A stretch of 64,000 bases of DNA from Lethocerus indicus. Taxonomy: Eukaryota; Arthropoda; Insecta; Hemiptera; Belostomatidae. Made by a program: the position numbers and the translations under genes. Positions 13,998 through 24,940 of the stretch are shown here, in pieces. The DNA lies in NCBI GenBank assembly GCA_019843655.1, contig JACDQD010000004.1:31197872-31261871 (forward strand). The letters run 5' to 3'. How positions within the stretch are numbered: position 1 is the first letter of the stretch; each line of letters begins with the position of its first letter. Under the pieces are notes generated by a model. That model had not been told where the DNA came from, ran no database searches, and saw nothing but the letters and a program-made list of their open reading frames with translations.

Positions 13998-15233
13998 GGC
14001 AGTGAAGTGAGTGGGGCTGGCCGCGGCCAGACAACTGACCCCCTTAATGGCCCCTCGGGGATCTCAAATAAAAAAAAAACCCGGGCCCTCTTAGACGTTA
14101 ATCCTCTTTATTTAGTTTTAAATTCTCACCACGGTTTGAAGCGTCATAGATAAAGTCCTCTTGGCTACAGCCACTAATCCATATCCGTAGATGATATCGA
14201 ATTCATCGTTGAATTCAAAGTCGTTGTTGCAACACGATTTATTCAAATTAATACATCATTCGAATCATCTCGTCGTATCGATCGTGTGGGTCAAGCGCGT
14301 TTCGAATCGAGATACGTGATTATAAACTTAATTTAAAAAACAGATTAGACGAGAAATAATAATTCGTCTAAAAGGACCACCCTTGAGTTAAGACGAAGGA
14401 AGCGAACAACTAGGACTGTAATATTGTTTTATTAACATTCACCTACCGAGTTAACAGTCATCTACTGTTTTCAGAAAAACAGTACCCTTACAGTATACAT
14501 TACAGTAGCTCAACATATCGGTGTGGTCTGTATCGGAATATCAACACTCTGACAATTAAGCACCGCGTCAGCAGCCCAGCGATATTCAATCATTGTCATG
14601 TTGACGAAGTTAAATCATGTTGCACGAATGTGTGTAACCAACAAATGACGAGGGGCGGGTATAAATTGTCCGAATTAGGAATTTTGCCCGACCGACCGAT
14701 TTTAGTCTGAAAATGCATTATAAAGGAGCGGGAAGCACAGGAGTATTGAATATTATGAACATTGAGGGAGTTAATCTAGCCGCCATTGAAAGCGGGATAA
14801 TCGGCCTACAATATGCCCGGACCATTATAGTCGAATGTTCAATGTTGGTTTTGGATCGGTTCAACTTTAATAATATTTGTTAACCGCTCATTAAGGTATT
14901 GGAACGAGGTCGGTAATCCCTTTCAAAAGCGTAGTAAAATTGCCTCCGTTAGAAGGCAGTTTTGTATGACAAATATCCATATAGTGGGAACGATATTTCT
15001 CCGTGAGATAAAAAAAAATACGATTGAAGTCCTCGAACGATATTAATTTGAATATTGAGGGAAAACATTTTTCCATACTGTTCTGCAATTTTTGCAGCTC
15101 CGACGATGCAAATGGGATATAAATAGCATTCCAGTCGCGGGCCTTATGATGTCTGCGGAATGGTCGATGTTCCGGGTGGGAAGAGGGCGATGATTGATGC
15201 GTGGCTAATTACGATGAATAAGACCACCAGAAC
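13998..15233. other. Interval without a recognisable gene
   Basis: AT-rich DNA. A 14-base perfect palindrome, CTGGCCGCGGCCAG, lies at 14017-14030 just beyond the minisatellite. A 65-codon minus-strand frame at 14891-15088 is not recognisable. Nothing else is supported. Confidence 0.5.
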
Positions 15234-15272
15234 CTCTCTCTCTCTCTCTCTCTCTCTCGGTCTATCTCTCTC
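15234..15272. repeat. (CT)n microsatellite
   Basis: Pure CT to 15258, then interrupted CT to about 15272. The serine/leucine-rich open frame crossing it is produced by the repeat. Confidence 0.93.
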
Positions 15273-15690
15273 TTCGTTAATATCCTCAACACGGGCGCCA
15301 AATTGCTGCGGGGCTCAGAAATACCGCGTAGGCAGAGTACCCCAGTCGATTACCGGCACCGCCATACCGACTGCAATTTGCAATTATATTTACGTCCGCT
15401 CTGAGCCCCGAATTGGCGGGGATTCGTCGACAAATCATTGCAATTAGAAAATTCGAAGCGCGATGATTTATTAGAAATCCAATTTTCTACCTACGCCTGT
15501 TTGTAGAAAAGTGATCATTCGATGTCTAGATTGCTGAAATGAGACTGAGGTTTAAAACAAGGTGTTTGAAATTGCTGATTTTTCAGCGACATCCCGCGTC
15601 ATACTCATAATTTCTTCTTCGTTCTTCATATTTATTGTTCTGTTATTGCCGAGGGCGGCTGTTGTATATTTGAAACTCCTCCTCACCTCC

Positions 15691-15720
15691 TCCCTCCTCC
15701 CCCCCCAAAAAAAAAAAAAA
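15691..15720. repeat. Pyrimidine tract joined to C run and A14
   Basis: A CCT-rich stretch ends in a run of about eight C residues followed directly by fourteen A residues. The A run has no AATAAA signal or retrotransposon-like sequence upstream on the plus strand, so I treat it as low-complexity sequence rather than a poly(A) tail. Confidence 0.6.
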
Positions 15721-16030
15721 CGAAAGTTATTGTAATAGCGTATGCATGCGGTCGGATGCTTCGCGTGTCCAGAACCGTTCAGTCACGATTCGACGTCCGA
15801 AATAGGCGGGCGGGGGTTATATATGAATTGGATCAATCGGGCTATATAAACCGGGACGACTCCGAAGAATACCCTCGCGGCCACGTACCCGTTGTAAAAA
15901 CAGATGGGGTAGTTATAAAACTAATCGAAACAGGCAATAATTTCCTGAAACTATACTACCGAGTTGGAATCTTCCGCTAGAACAGGTTTTCGGATATCCT
16001 CTGGCTGCTGTATGGCAGAAGTTAAAAAAG

Positions 16031-16034
<4 letters not shown>

Positions 16035-16091
<57 letters not shown>
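16035..16091. repeat. (TA)n microsatellite
   Basis: Pure alternating TA of about 57 bases, entered through TATTTATATA. Third of six long TA tracts. Confidence 0.97.
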
Positions 16092-16094
<3 letters not shown>

Positions 16095-18195
16095 GTGAGG
16101 GCAGGTAGCCTCGTGTAATGATTATTGCTGTCGCGTCCGCTCCTTAGACTCGGATGAGCGATGACTCGCCCTCTCTTGCACCCCTACTCATTGTACGTAA
16201 GGACGTATTATTTGTCACACTGGTTGTTACGAAAGCTTTTACATTCCCGTTAAATCACGTATACTTTTTTAAATATTAGACTATATCTTCTTGTGTTGAT
16301 TGAATTCAATTTTTTTTTAGAAAAGATATCCTTCCAGTTTGCCGACGCAAACCGTAAATGCGATCGCACGAAAAAATATATATACGATCTGCCATTTTTC
16401 TCGGTAATTGTCCCAATGAAAAGGACATATTCTCGTTGTTTGAAGAGGGCGGCGTTAGGGGAACTGGAAATGTGGGCATCTTGGGCAGGGACGTCGCACA
16501 GTTGACTCGAGTTTTCCCACTCCCCCGGGCCCATAATGGACTTGGAAGTCTAAAGTAGACGTTATACGTACTATTCCAACGCCAACTTGAGTAACTTAAA
16601 CTATGAGCGAGCGCTAACTACTGTGAAGAATAATTTTCCTCCTTAATGCAGCTTAGAAGCAAAGAGCGCTATATCACAATGACGCATTTCGTTTCGCCGC
16701 GGTCGCCTCGCCCTTTCCCAGGGAGTTGACGGAATAAATCACCCCCTCGGGGAATTATAATACATTCGATATTTTTCAGAGTCGAGAGGAGTTAAAGTGT
16801 ATGTCGAGACGTAGGACATCTTTAGGAAAATATTTTTAATAATACTAAATTATTCCTACGTGTCTTATAGGTAGTTTAAACGAATGAGAAATTTCAAATA
16901 TGTATATGCGCATGGGTAATTAGTAAATGCCAATATAGTTTAAATTATCTTTTTTATAAGGGGATAAGTCCAAAATTCAATTCAGCCAGAAGTGCAGGTA
17001 GGACCGACTGTAACAGCGTACAGCAACCGAACACAACACTTGTACGTTTTGTCCCCTCTCACAATATTTACCTACGTTTTGAAACAACACAAACAGAGAT
17101 TTTAATTTCGCGTGAGTCGTTAGGATTTATATATTACATAGGTTTACAAGAGTAACAGTTAAAAATGCCTCTGCATTCTACGAACAATGTCGTGGAATAG
17201 TATTTATAGAATACTCGTACGAAATCAGACAAATTGGCGATTATATGAAGGGTAGCGCAATATTGCCAATACACTCAGTTCAGGAGTTACGAGGTTGATT
17301 TATTAATCACGACATAAAATGATAACACCAATTTCCGGAAGAAGTCATAAGCCGAACACCGTAGAAGCATCTCGGTACAATTGTCCCTTTGTTGGACTCA
17401 AACCGGGAGCTTCAATATCAATCAAAATTTCAACGGTCCCCCTTTATTTACTATCTCAATAGGACCCCATTACTGTGAAATGGCGCAGGAAATATACCGC
17501 TGATGGATGACGCAATAAATAAATCCCTTCGAGCCCGCGGCGGTCCAGACAATGGGAAGGATGTAAGGAAATGGAGTACACCGTTTGCCCGTCCTTCATT
17601 AACCAATTGTGGCCAACGTTATTGGACCCCTTAAAAATTCAACCTTTGCAATAAAGCGTATAGGCCGAAAATTATATAGGCCGAGTAATTAAAGTCATAT
17701 TAATTATAAACTGGATTTGGACTTTGTATTTTACTATCTCCACCTTCTAACGACCGTCTGTAACCTTAACAGATGCACATAGAATGACCTTCCTATTCAT
17801 TGGGTTATACTAAAGCCAAATCGGTGTAGCACAGAAGGTTCCGAGAATCATTAGTTAATGTTATTGACATTGTTAATCCGATTTTTTGAAATGAATGTAC
17901 AACGAAGCGTATAGGGAGTAATACGAAGTCTTATGGCACAAAAGCGCGTACAGATGTAAGGGGTGGTTCGTATGCGGTGGTTCGGAACGCCCGACGATGC
18001 CGAGGGTTGTCTAGAAAATGCGAAAAGAATCCGAGCATAACCCAATAAACGGAGATTTCCCCGAGTCAAGGTCCCCGTTCGAAAACAGACGTGTTTATAA
18101 ATGTCCGGTGTTATCGTCGGCGGCTCGGGTGTTTTCTAAGGTTGTGGGGTTGGCGGGTTGGAGATTTCGGTAGCGGTGGGCTTTTATGCCGGCAG
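16092..18195. other. Interval without a recognisable gene
   Basis: AT-rich DNA. Short overlapping frames on both strands at 16250-16558 and a 72-codon minus-strand frame at 17851-18069 match no known family. No RNA gene or mobile element is recognised. Confidence 0.5.
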
Positions 18196-18327
18196 ACACT
18201 TGTTGAAAAACTGGTGGCCCCGAGCGAGATAAGCCGGGTTAATCAGCCGGCCCCGGAGAGCCTGTATTATGTGCTTGCAAAGTCCTACCCGCTCCACTTC
18301 CTTCGCAAGTTTCTCCGATATAGTCAA
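18196..18327 (+). other. Exon-like open segment A
   Basis: A 132-base (44-codon) segment preceded by a CAG acceptor-like site (18193-18195, with a weak pyrimidine tract) and followed by a strong donor match, CAA|GTAAGT, at 18328. Only one of the three forward frames is open across it, starting TLVEKLVAPSEISR, and both ends fall on codon boundaries (phase 0). The product is not recognised. This could be a real exon of a large-intron gene, but donor-like hexamers also occur by chance. It lies inside a 119-codon open frame (18091-18450). Confidence 0.22.
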
Positions 18328-21248
18328 GTAAGTTGGCGGCTGCGGGAGGTCGCTCCTTTCTCTCCGAACACCACCCCATCGCGCCCCACTATCGGCGGTT
18401 TCGATAACCTATCTGCCCCTCCCTCAACCCCGGCAACGATTCCTCGTTGACCGAGTTCGAAAGAAAGAATCCATCATCCCGACTTTCCACCCCCACACTG
18501 CCAGATTGTCGGAGAAGTATTAACCCCCGGCTTCACAACCCTCGCCACCGCTATCTAGTTCATACTTTTATCGATGCGTCCCGATATACCTCACCTACGA
18601 TCCTCAAAGAACATTCCACGAGACTTCTGGAATTTTTATTGTAGAAGGAACTATTGCATTTCGACGTAAACATGCACAAAATAGAGAACCAAATCTTCGT
18701 TATCCTCTTTTCCCGTCAGTAGTGTACTATTATTCGTCCGATCACTAATATTATACATTTCGGATAACTTACATCGGTACTAGGATTTAATTCATACGCG
18801 GTCGTACATTTTTTTAATATCTTCAAATTTTCGGGGTCATGTAATATCCATATGCCAAATTCAAATTTTACCATCTTCTCTATTCTACTTTGAGACTATG
18901 AGATTTTCAAATTTATTATTTTAAATTGCGGTTTTACGCTTCCCGGAAATACGTAGATTCGTTATTAACCATCCATATATTTTTCTCTCCAATGTAATTA
19001 CCCGTTTGAACTAATAATTTTTCACCCTATATTAAAATTAGGCTTCCACTGACATATTCAATCTAAATTTAATACGTCGAAAAAGATACGCGTTACAATA
19101 TAACTCATTTTATACATCAAAGCGTACACGATTATACATTAGCTGCCGATAAATATTAATAAAAGTTCCCCTTCGAAAAAAAGTCCCATCGATGTTATTG
19201 TCGGAACGACGTTTATCCATCCGAAAAGGTATCGAACCGGAACAAGTAATGGCTATAAAGGCCGGCGTAAAAATCACCCTGTAAGTGCCTACATAACCGC
19301 AAAATACGATCCGAAATTGGCGGGGGTATTTCGGCGGAATTAAACCGGTATTTAATGAAGAATGGAAAACCGGTCGCGGTGGAATTTATCTTGCTCGCAG
19401 GGTGAAGTGCGAGATGTGGGTATAGCAAAAAGTGGCACATTCATTTTGCTCGCGGTTTTCATAGAGAGCGGGGCATTGTCAGCTGGGGCTCGGATGATGA
19501 GTTGTCCGAGGGGTCAGGGCTAAATCTGCCGCCCCCAAATGATAAAAATGATCGACTGACCTTCCCTGCATGGCCGCCCCACAACACTTATCGCATCCAC
19601 AGCTCCCTCTTAAATTTTATACTCCTCTCTGGTATACACTTTGTTATCGATAGTTATTTTTCAATTATTCCTGACCTAATTATTCATCGCCGTCACTCTT
19701 CGCCGAGCGTATTATTATTACGACTATAGCAAACACCGTTAATAATGAACAAAAACTACTCTGTCGGCCTTTCCTTTAATTCCGAGCTAATTCATTCCTC
19801 TTCGTCGTGGGCTAAAATGTTAGTTTACTGGTTTCTGAGCCAACAGCTCACCGGGTTCGAATACTAGGAATCCAGCCTTAAGGAAACATTTTTATATATT
19901 TAATAAATTGCTCATTAGTTTTAGTGAACGATTCGATGGTAATAGGTAATAATTGAACGCATCTTATATTTAACAAAATAATAATACGATTTATAGTTCC
20001 TGGCTACGCTGTTTGGAAAGCACGGCGTTACTATCAGAATTATTATATTTGCATATATAGCATTGTCATTCTTATATCCGCCGTTTATTCTAGCACTTGT
20101 CAACAAGCAATCGAAACGGCAAAATTCAGACAGGGCTGCATCAAGTTGCGATTGTCCCGACGATTTTGGTCGAGGGCCGGGGGGTCGGCCGGTGCGGGCC
20201 GGAGTATATGGGGATTTGCCCGGCGTTCATAACTCTAAAATCGAAACCCCATTAATTCTCGAACATTCCCAGTCGGGGGAGGTCGGACCTTGAATAAAGT
20301 TGGACGGGAAATTGAAAAAGGGAGAGCGCGAGCGGCCCCACTGAAAGAAAATTCATACTATTCTTTTCTGGAAAGGGGCCCCGGGGTTGCTACCGGCGCC
20401 GGGGGTTATCTGCGCCCGAATTTTTTTTCCCCCCGTTCGATTCTATCGAACCGAACTGACGAAGTAGAAAATAGAAACAGGGGAAAATGATAATGGCATG
20501 AATATAAAAGGAAGGATTACTCAGCCGGCGCGCACAGCCCGGACGGGTCGGCGGTCGCCTCCGTACACACTCCATTACCTAATCGCAATATTGCACTGTT
20601 CGATAATGGGGGACACTCGGATTTATTACAAAAACAAATAGACCCGCCGAAACATGCTTATTGATTCGGCCCCCCCCCTCCCCCGCGGGGTGGTCTAAAC
20701 CCGAATCGGGCCCGCATAATTGTCCATACGCCGGTTGGGGACAGTTGATCGTTTGCAATGCAATTAGTGAGATTGAAACGGAAGGCCGTTGAACGATAAT
20801 CGATATAATTTAGTCGCGTCCGAGTGAACTCTATGGAATTTGTCATTTATTGAACTTGTGTGCAGAAACGCACAACCGATATAATAGAGTGATACGAGTT
20901 TTATTGCCGTAATTATACTGCAGTACAGTTTGAAAGCATTTTATAGGTGACTAGTATTGAAAATAAATTCAAATAGTAGTACAAAATACAATTGTACTAA
21001 TTACGTTACAAAACGGAATGTTGGAAATTTTAAATTACCGAGTAATTATTTACCTGCAATTTTATATCAATTAATCGATGCCATTATAATTCCATTGTCA
21101 TTGCCATTTATAATCATTAAAAGTATATGAAATATAGAAAAGACATACGGTACGGATACAATTGTAAGGCGCTTCAAGGGCCGAATCCACAAAATGTAAT
21201 GCTATCGTGTGTACACAACTGTACTATTCCTGAACCTTCCCACCTCAG
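18328..21248. other. Interval without a recognisable gene
   Basis: AT-rich DNA with GC-richer patches around 18.4, 20.15-20.45 and 20.67-20.72 kb. Open frames of 60-76 codons are scattered on both strands without recognisable products. A GGTTCGA box at 19854 has no matching tRNA fold. Confidence 0.45.
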
Positions 21249-21375
21249 CTTAACAGGAACGCCCTTCACATCTGGCCGTGTTATCGGTCGTTGGACAAAA
21301 ATATCCTCGTTGAATTCAGCCACTCGTCGTTGGGCGATATTGGCTTCACTCCGGCAACTGTCCGCGCATATAAAG
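21249..21375 (+). other. Exon-like open segment B
   Basis: A 127-base segment bounded by a pyrimidine-rich acceptor-like site (TTCCCACCTCAG, ending 21248) and a near-consensus donor, AAAG|GTGAGT, at 21376. Two forward frames are open. The one starting at the first base reads protein-like and ends in GDIGFTPATVRAYK, leaving phase 1. I do not recognise the product. The donor is the best match I noticed in the window, but conservation or RNA evidence would be needed to accept it as an exon. Confidence 0.22.
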
Positions 21376-22014
21376 GTGAGTTCCTACGTGACGGGATAAG
21401 CAGAGCTCCTAAATCGCTTAACGCGAGCTGGTAAAGTTCCTTGTTCAACGTCCCTTAGGTTGTGCGGTCGAAAATCGTTGCAAATGGTCGAGGTGGCGGG
21501 ATAGCGCGATTAGGCGAAGCCCGGACGCAAAACTGTAGATGTGCAAGTATAAATTTTTCCACTATCACCCGAACGTCTATAACTGGATTACGGTTATTTT
21601 TATTCCGGATAAATGTAGAAATTCGTCTACACACGCACGCATGATTTTCTTTTTTGCGAATGTTTGGATGTTTGATGCAATATGAGTTTTTCACTCATTA
21701 CAAGAGTTGTTACAAAATAGCCACAAGCGTAGAACTCGTTTGATTGAAAAATAACTGGCAATTAGAACGCGAAAATTCGTTAGACAAAAAAACGAACTTA
21801 TGTCAAAGAAACAAGGAGTTTTCATCCCAAACGGACGAAAAATGAAGCTGTAATTCGACGGTAATTTACCGTTACGAATTTTTCTTTTTCCAGTAGTAGA
21901 ATAACTTCTTATTAAATGTGTCAGGTCACTGTGCGGGCTCTCGCCAATTTTTAGCCCGGGTCAAGTAGACCATTATCGTCGTTATAACACAAATATAACA
22001 GGACACCGCCCGGA
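21376..22014. other. Interval without a recognisable gene
   Basis: AT-rich DNA with overlapping 60-79 codon frames on both strands at 21455-21694. No recognisable product or RNA gene. Confidence 0.5.
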
Positions 22015-22041
22015 CCCGGCCCCGGCCCCGGCCCCGGCCCC
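22015..22041. repeat. GGCCCC hexanucleotide array
   Basis: Four and a half tandem copies of CCCCGG (minus strand GGGGCC). The minus strand has four G4 runs separated by CC, flanked by further GGG runs, which is a canonical quadruplex pattern. It sits in a short GC-rich patch inside AT-rich DNA. The motif is the same hexamer known from the human C9orf72 repeat, but nothing links the two loci. Confidence 0.9.
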
Positions 22042-23744
22042 GACCTCACTAACTAAGCCACTTCTCATAATTTGCCTCCACGGTATCGATCTCATCCGTG
22101 ATATTTTTTTTATTCTTTTCACCCTGGACCCAAACTAAATGAAGCGAAAATCGAAGACGAAAGATATTTTTGCCAGAAAGCGGTAATTTTTTCATCGCCA
22201 ATCACTTGGATGTTGTAGTCAAAATATCGACTATTTGTATATTTATAATTTACCCTGGATACAATTATTAGCATTGACACTAAATAACGGTTTCCAATAC
22301 TACAATTCGTATCACTTTTATTTAGTAAGTAAATAAAACATATTGTCTGCGTACGTAAAGTACGATTGACGTTTTAATCGACTTAATCATTTATTCTTTC
22401 AAAAACGATTTCGGTATCACATCCGTCGGAAAGCATGAATACACTAGATGAATGCCTCATGCTCTGAAATGTTTAAAATATTAAATATTATAGTATACCT
22501 CTTGTAGAAGGAATAGGACAATAGAAACCGCCCAATTTACCTACAACGAATCATACATTTGTCAAATTTACTATCTCATGTTGCAACTATCGGAGGAAAA
22601 TTATTTTAATGTACATGGAATCACGATTTTGCACGTTCTCATGGTATACTTACATTTTTCTGAACATAAATTATGCATTTTCAAGGCCTGTTTGAAAGAT
22701 GAAGAGTGCACACGGTAACAGTGCGCTTTCGTAACTTTTATACCGGACGTTCTTCGTATTTTGGTCCCATTGTTGGCAGCATATCCCGCGGCATATCCTC
22801 TTCGTTATATTGCGCGGTATAATTAATGACGGTTTCACCTGTAGCGGATGTGCGGCCGGACAAGTGCGCATAAATTTCCATTCCTTCAGCGGGGCTCCGT
22901 CCTTGGCCCCTTTTATCAGAGCGCCCGATAATTTATAAAGCCCATATTTCCCAGTCGGCTCGCGCTGAAAACGCGACCGGGACCGGCGCCGACGCTGCCA
23001 TCTAATTTTCGAAAATCGACATTTCCCACGAGAACAATCGACAAATGTAAGTATTTCATTATTAATTATTCTTGTCAGACTGAATTTCTACCTTCTTGAT
23101 GGCAACTATTTGCATACAACTACGGTATGCTGGCGAATAAGATAAGGTAAAATATAGAAACATATATTAGAATTTGGAATAAACCAGAGAAGTAGTTGAT
23201 TGGTAGGTTCAAATCGAACAGCTTCATCGTTTAATAAAACAACAGTTAATACATTTTATAACTAAAACTTGTACCTTGTAGACCTTTTACATTCGTCGTC
23301 ACACAACATATGATAAGATCTGCCATTAGAAACTTTGATCACGCATTAAGTGCGGCGAATGAATGTTCGCCGCTGGAAAAGGTGCACGTTTCGTCGGAAA
23401 TATTTCTTACTATGGAGCGCCACTATAGGAATGAAATCATAAAATCATAGTTCCATGACGAACAATATAACTTGGGCGGAATGTTCCAACTCGAATATTT
23501 CATCTAGAACCGTAAAAATATAGTTATACCTATTGTAGGAAAATACCAATTTTTTCCTATTTAATTTAATACGAAAGGCCGAGGCGCTAATATCGCGTCG
23601 GGCCTCGGCATTTATGCAGGCGTCAACCGCTCTTTGTATATAAATGAAAATTATTCTTCACGTTTCGGGAACAAAAAGTACCGGAATAAATTATGCAAAT
23701 GCGAGTCACTGCCGACATATGTAGGTGAAATGGAGGTGGCGGGG
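22042..23744. other. Interval without a recognisable gene
   Basis: AT-rich DNA. The stretch 22860-23050 is GC-richer, contains TTTATAAAG at 22932-22940 and ends in a donor-like GTAAGTATTT at 23046, but I could not make a convincing promoter from it. No coding product or RNA gene is recognised. Confidence 0.5.
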
Positions 23745-23870
23745 AGGGTGGTGGTTGTGTTCCGGGCTGGTTGGGGGGGTGAGGGGGAGGGGGTTTGATT
23801 TAACAAATAAAAGCCGATGGGTGGGATGCCTGATGTGAGGGCTGAGGGGGATGAGGGGGTGACTGGCAGG
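23745..23870 (+). other. G-rich tract with quadruplex motifs
   Basis: The plus strand is dominated by G, with runs at 23773-23779 (G7), 23783-23787 (G5) and 23789-23793 (G5) separated by 3 and 1 bases. Further GGGGG runs lie near 23845-23858. The G7 run can supply two stacks, so a four-tract quadruplex is possible. It is followed within 20 bases by a strand-switched CT-rich domain. Confidence 0.55.
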
Positions 23871-23879
23871 GCCTAGACC

Positions 23880-24206
<327 letters not shown>

Positions 24207-24577
24207 GTCTCCCGTTCATCCCCTCCCTCTATACCCTCACCTCCCAATTTATTGGCTTTCAGCCTGGCCACCCCCCGATTCCTCTTCCTCGGCCGCGGGT
24301 CCGTCGACTTTTATTCCACACCCCTCCCCCATCGACAATTTACTTTCCTGTCTTAATGTCCACTGGATATCTCCAGCCGGAGATATGAAAACAGAATTGT
24401 TTATGTACTTCTATTATAGCATGTACCACAATGGAACGAATCCGTTCCGTAATCGGAAATATGATAAGGAGACAAAAAGTAAATAATAAGAATAGTCGTA
24501 TCATGTATTCTGACGGTTTTAGGAGAATAACGGGCGTAATTCCAAATTTTTTTTCAAAAATTATCCCCAATTCGTCC

Positions 24578-24940
24578 TTTTTTTTACTTTATTGTTAATT
24601 TCTTATTTGTTTTTAACTTTATATTTGTTTCACTCGATAAAGACGCCATCCAATGATGGTGCTTTTTAACTGTATCCGGCCTACAGAAAGTCTCTAGGCC
24701 GGTGGCGTTTAAGCCGACGCGGGGGGTAAAAGAGGAAAGGGACTGAACGAGTGGATTTGGATGTGGAGAGAGGCGGGAAAGGAATTCAAGGAAGCGTGAT
24801 TTTGCGACTTGGTCGACTGTCGGTATGTTGAGGTCATTATGGATTGTTCGGTTAGAAACATACCGGGGATCCAACATTTTCGGAGAATGCCGAACGAAGC
24901 AATCCAAGACTTTCTGCAGGATAAAGGCCGGAATGATTTA
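24578..24940 (-). mobile_element. 5'-truncated jockey-like non-LTR retrotransposon relic
   Basis: On the minus strand an open frame from about 24937 down to a TAA at 24584-24586 encodes the region just C-terminal to the reverse transcriptase domain of jockey-type ORF2. The diagnostic pattern is YVSNRTIHNDLNIPTV (about 24862-24815), followed by SRFLEFLSRLSPHPNPLVQ, matching the family block of an N-[RDT]-x-I-H-x-D-L-x-I-P-T-V motif, then a Leu-rich segment and HPNP. Upstream FILQKVL resembles the preceding conserved LQ-x-V-Q-N block, and a stop (24938-24940) marks the break. The 3' end has AATAAA (minus strand; plus-strand TTTATT at 24588-24593) and an A8 tail (plus-strand T8 at 24578-24585), as expected for insertion by target-primed reverse transcription. 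The polymerase, endonuclease and ORF1 regions are absent and I see no clear target-site duplication. It is an inactive fragment. Clade assignment to jockey rather than a sister clade is from memory of the motif. Confidence 0.85.

Noticed and set aside
15707..15720. A14 run as a retrotransposon poly(A) tail
   Set aside because: No polyadenylation signal or element-like sequence precedes it; it adjoins a C run and CCT repeats, so low-complexity origin is simpler.
19851..19870. GGTTCGA box suggestive of a tRNA
   Set aside because: The T-stem halves do not pair and no cloverleaf can be drawn.
22930..23050. TTTATAAAG followed by a GC-rich segment and a GTAAGTATTT donor, resembling a promoter with a first exon
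   Set aside because: The only initiator-like CAGT lies about 19 bases after the TATA-like box, too close for a normal promoter, and there is no open frame to support an exon.
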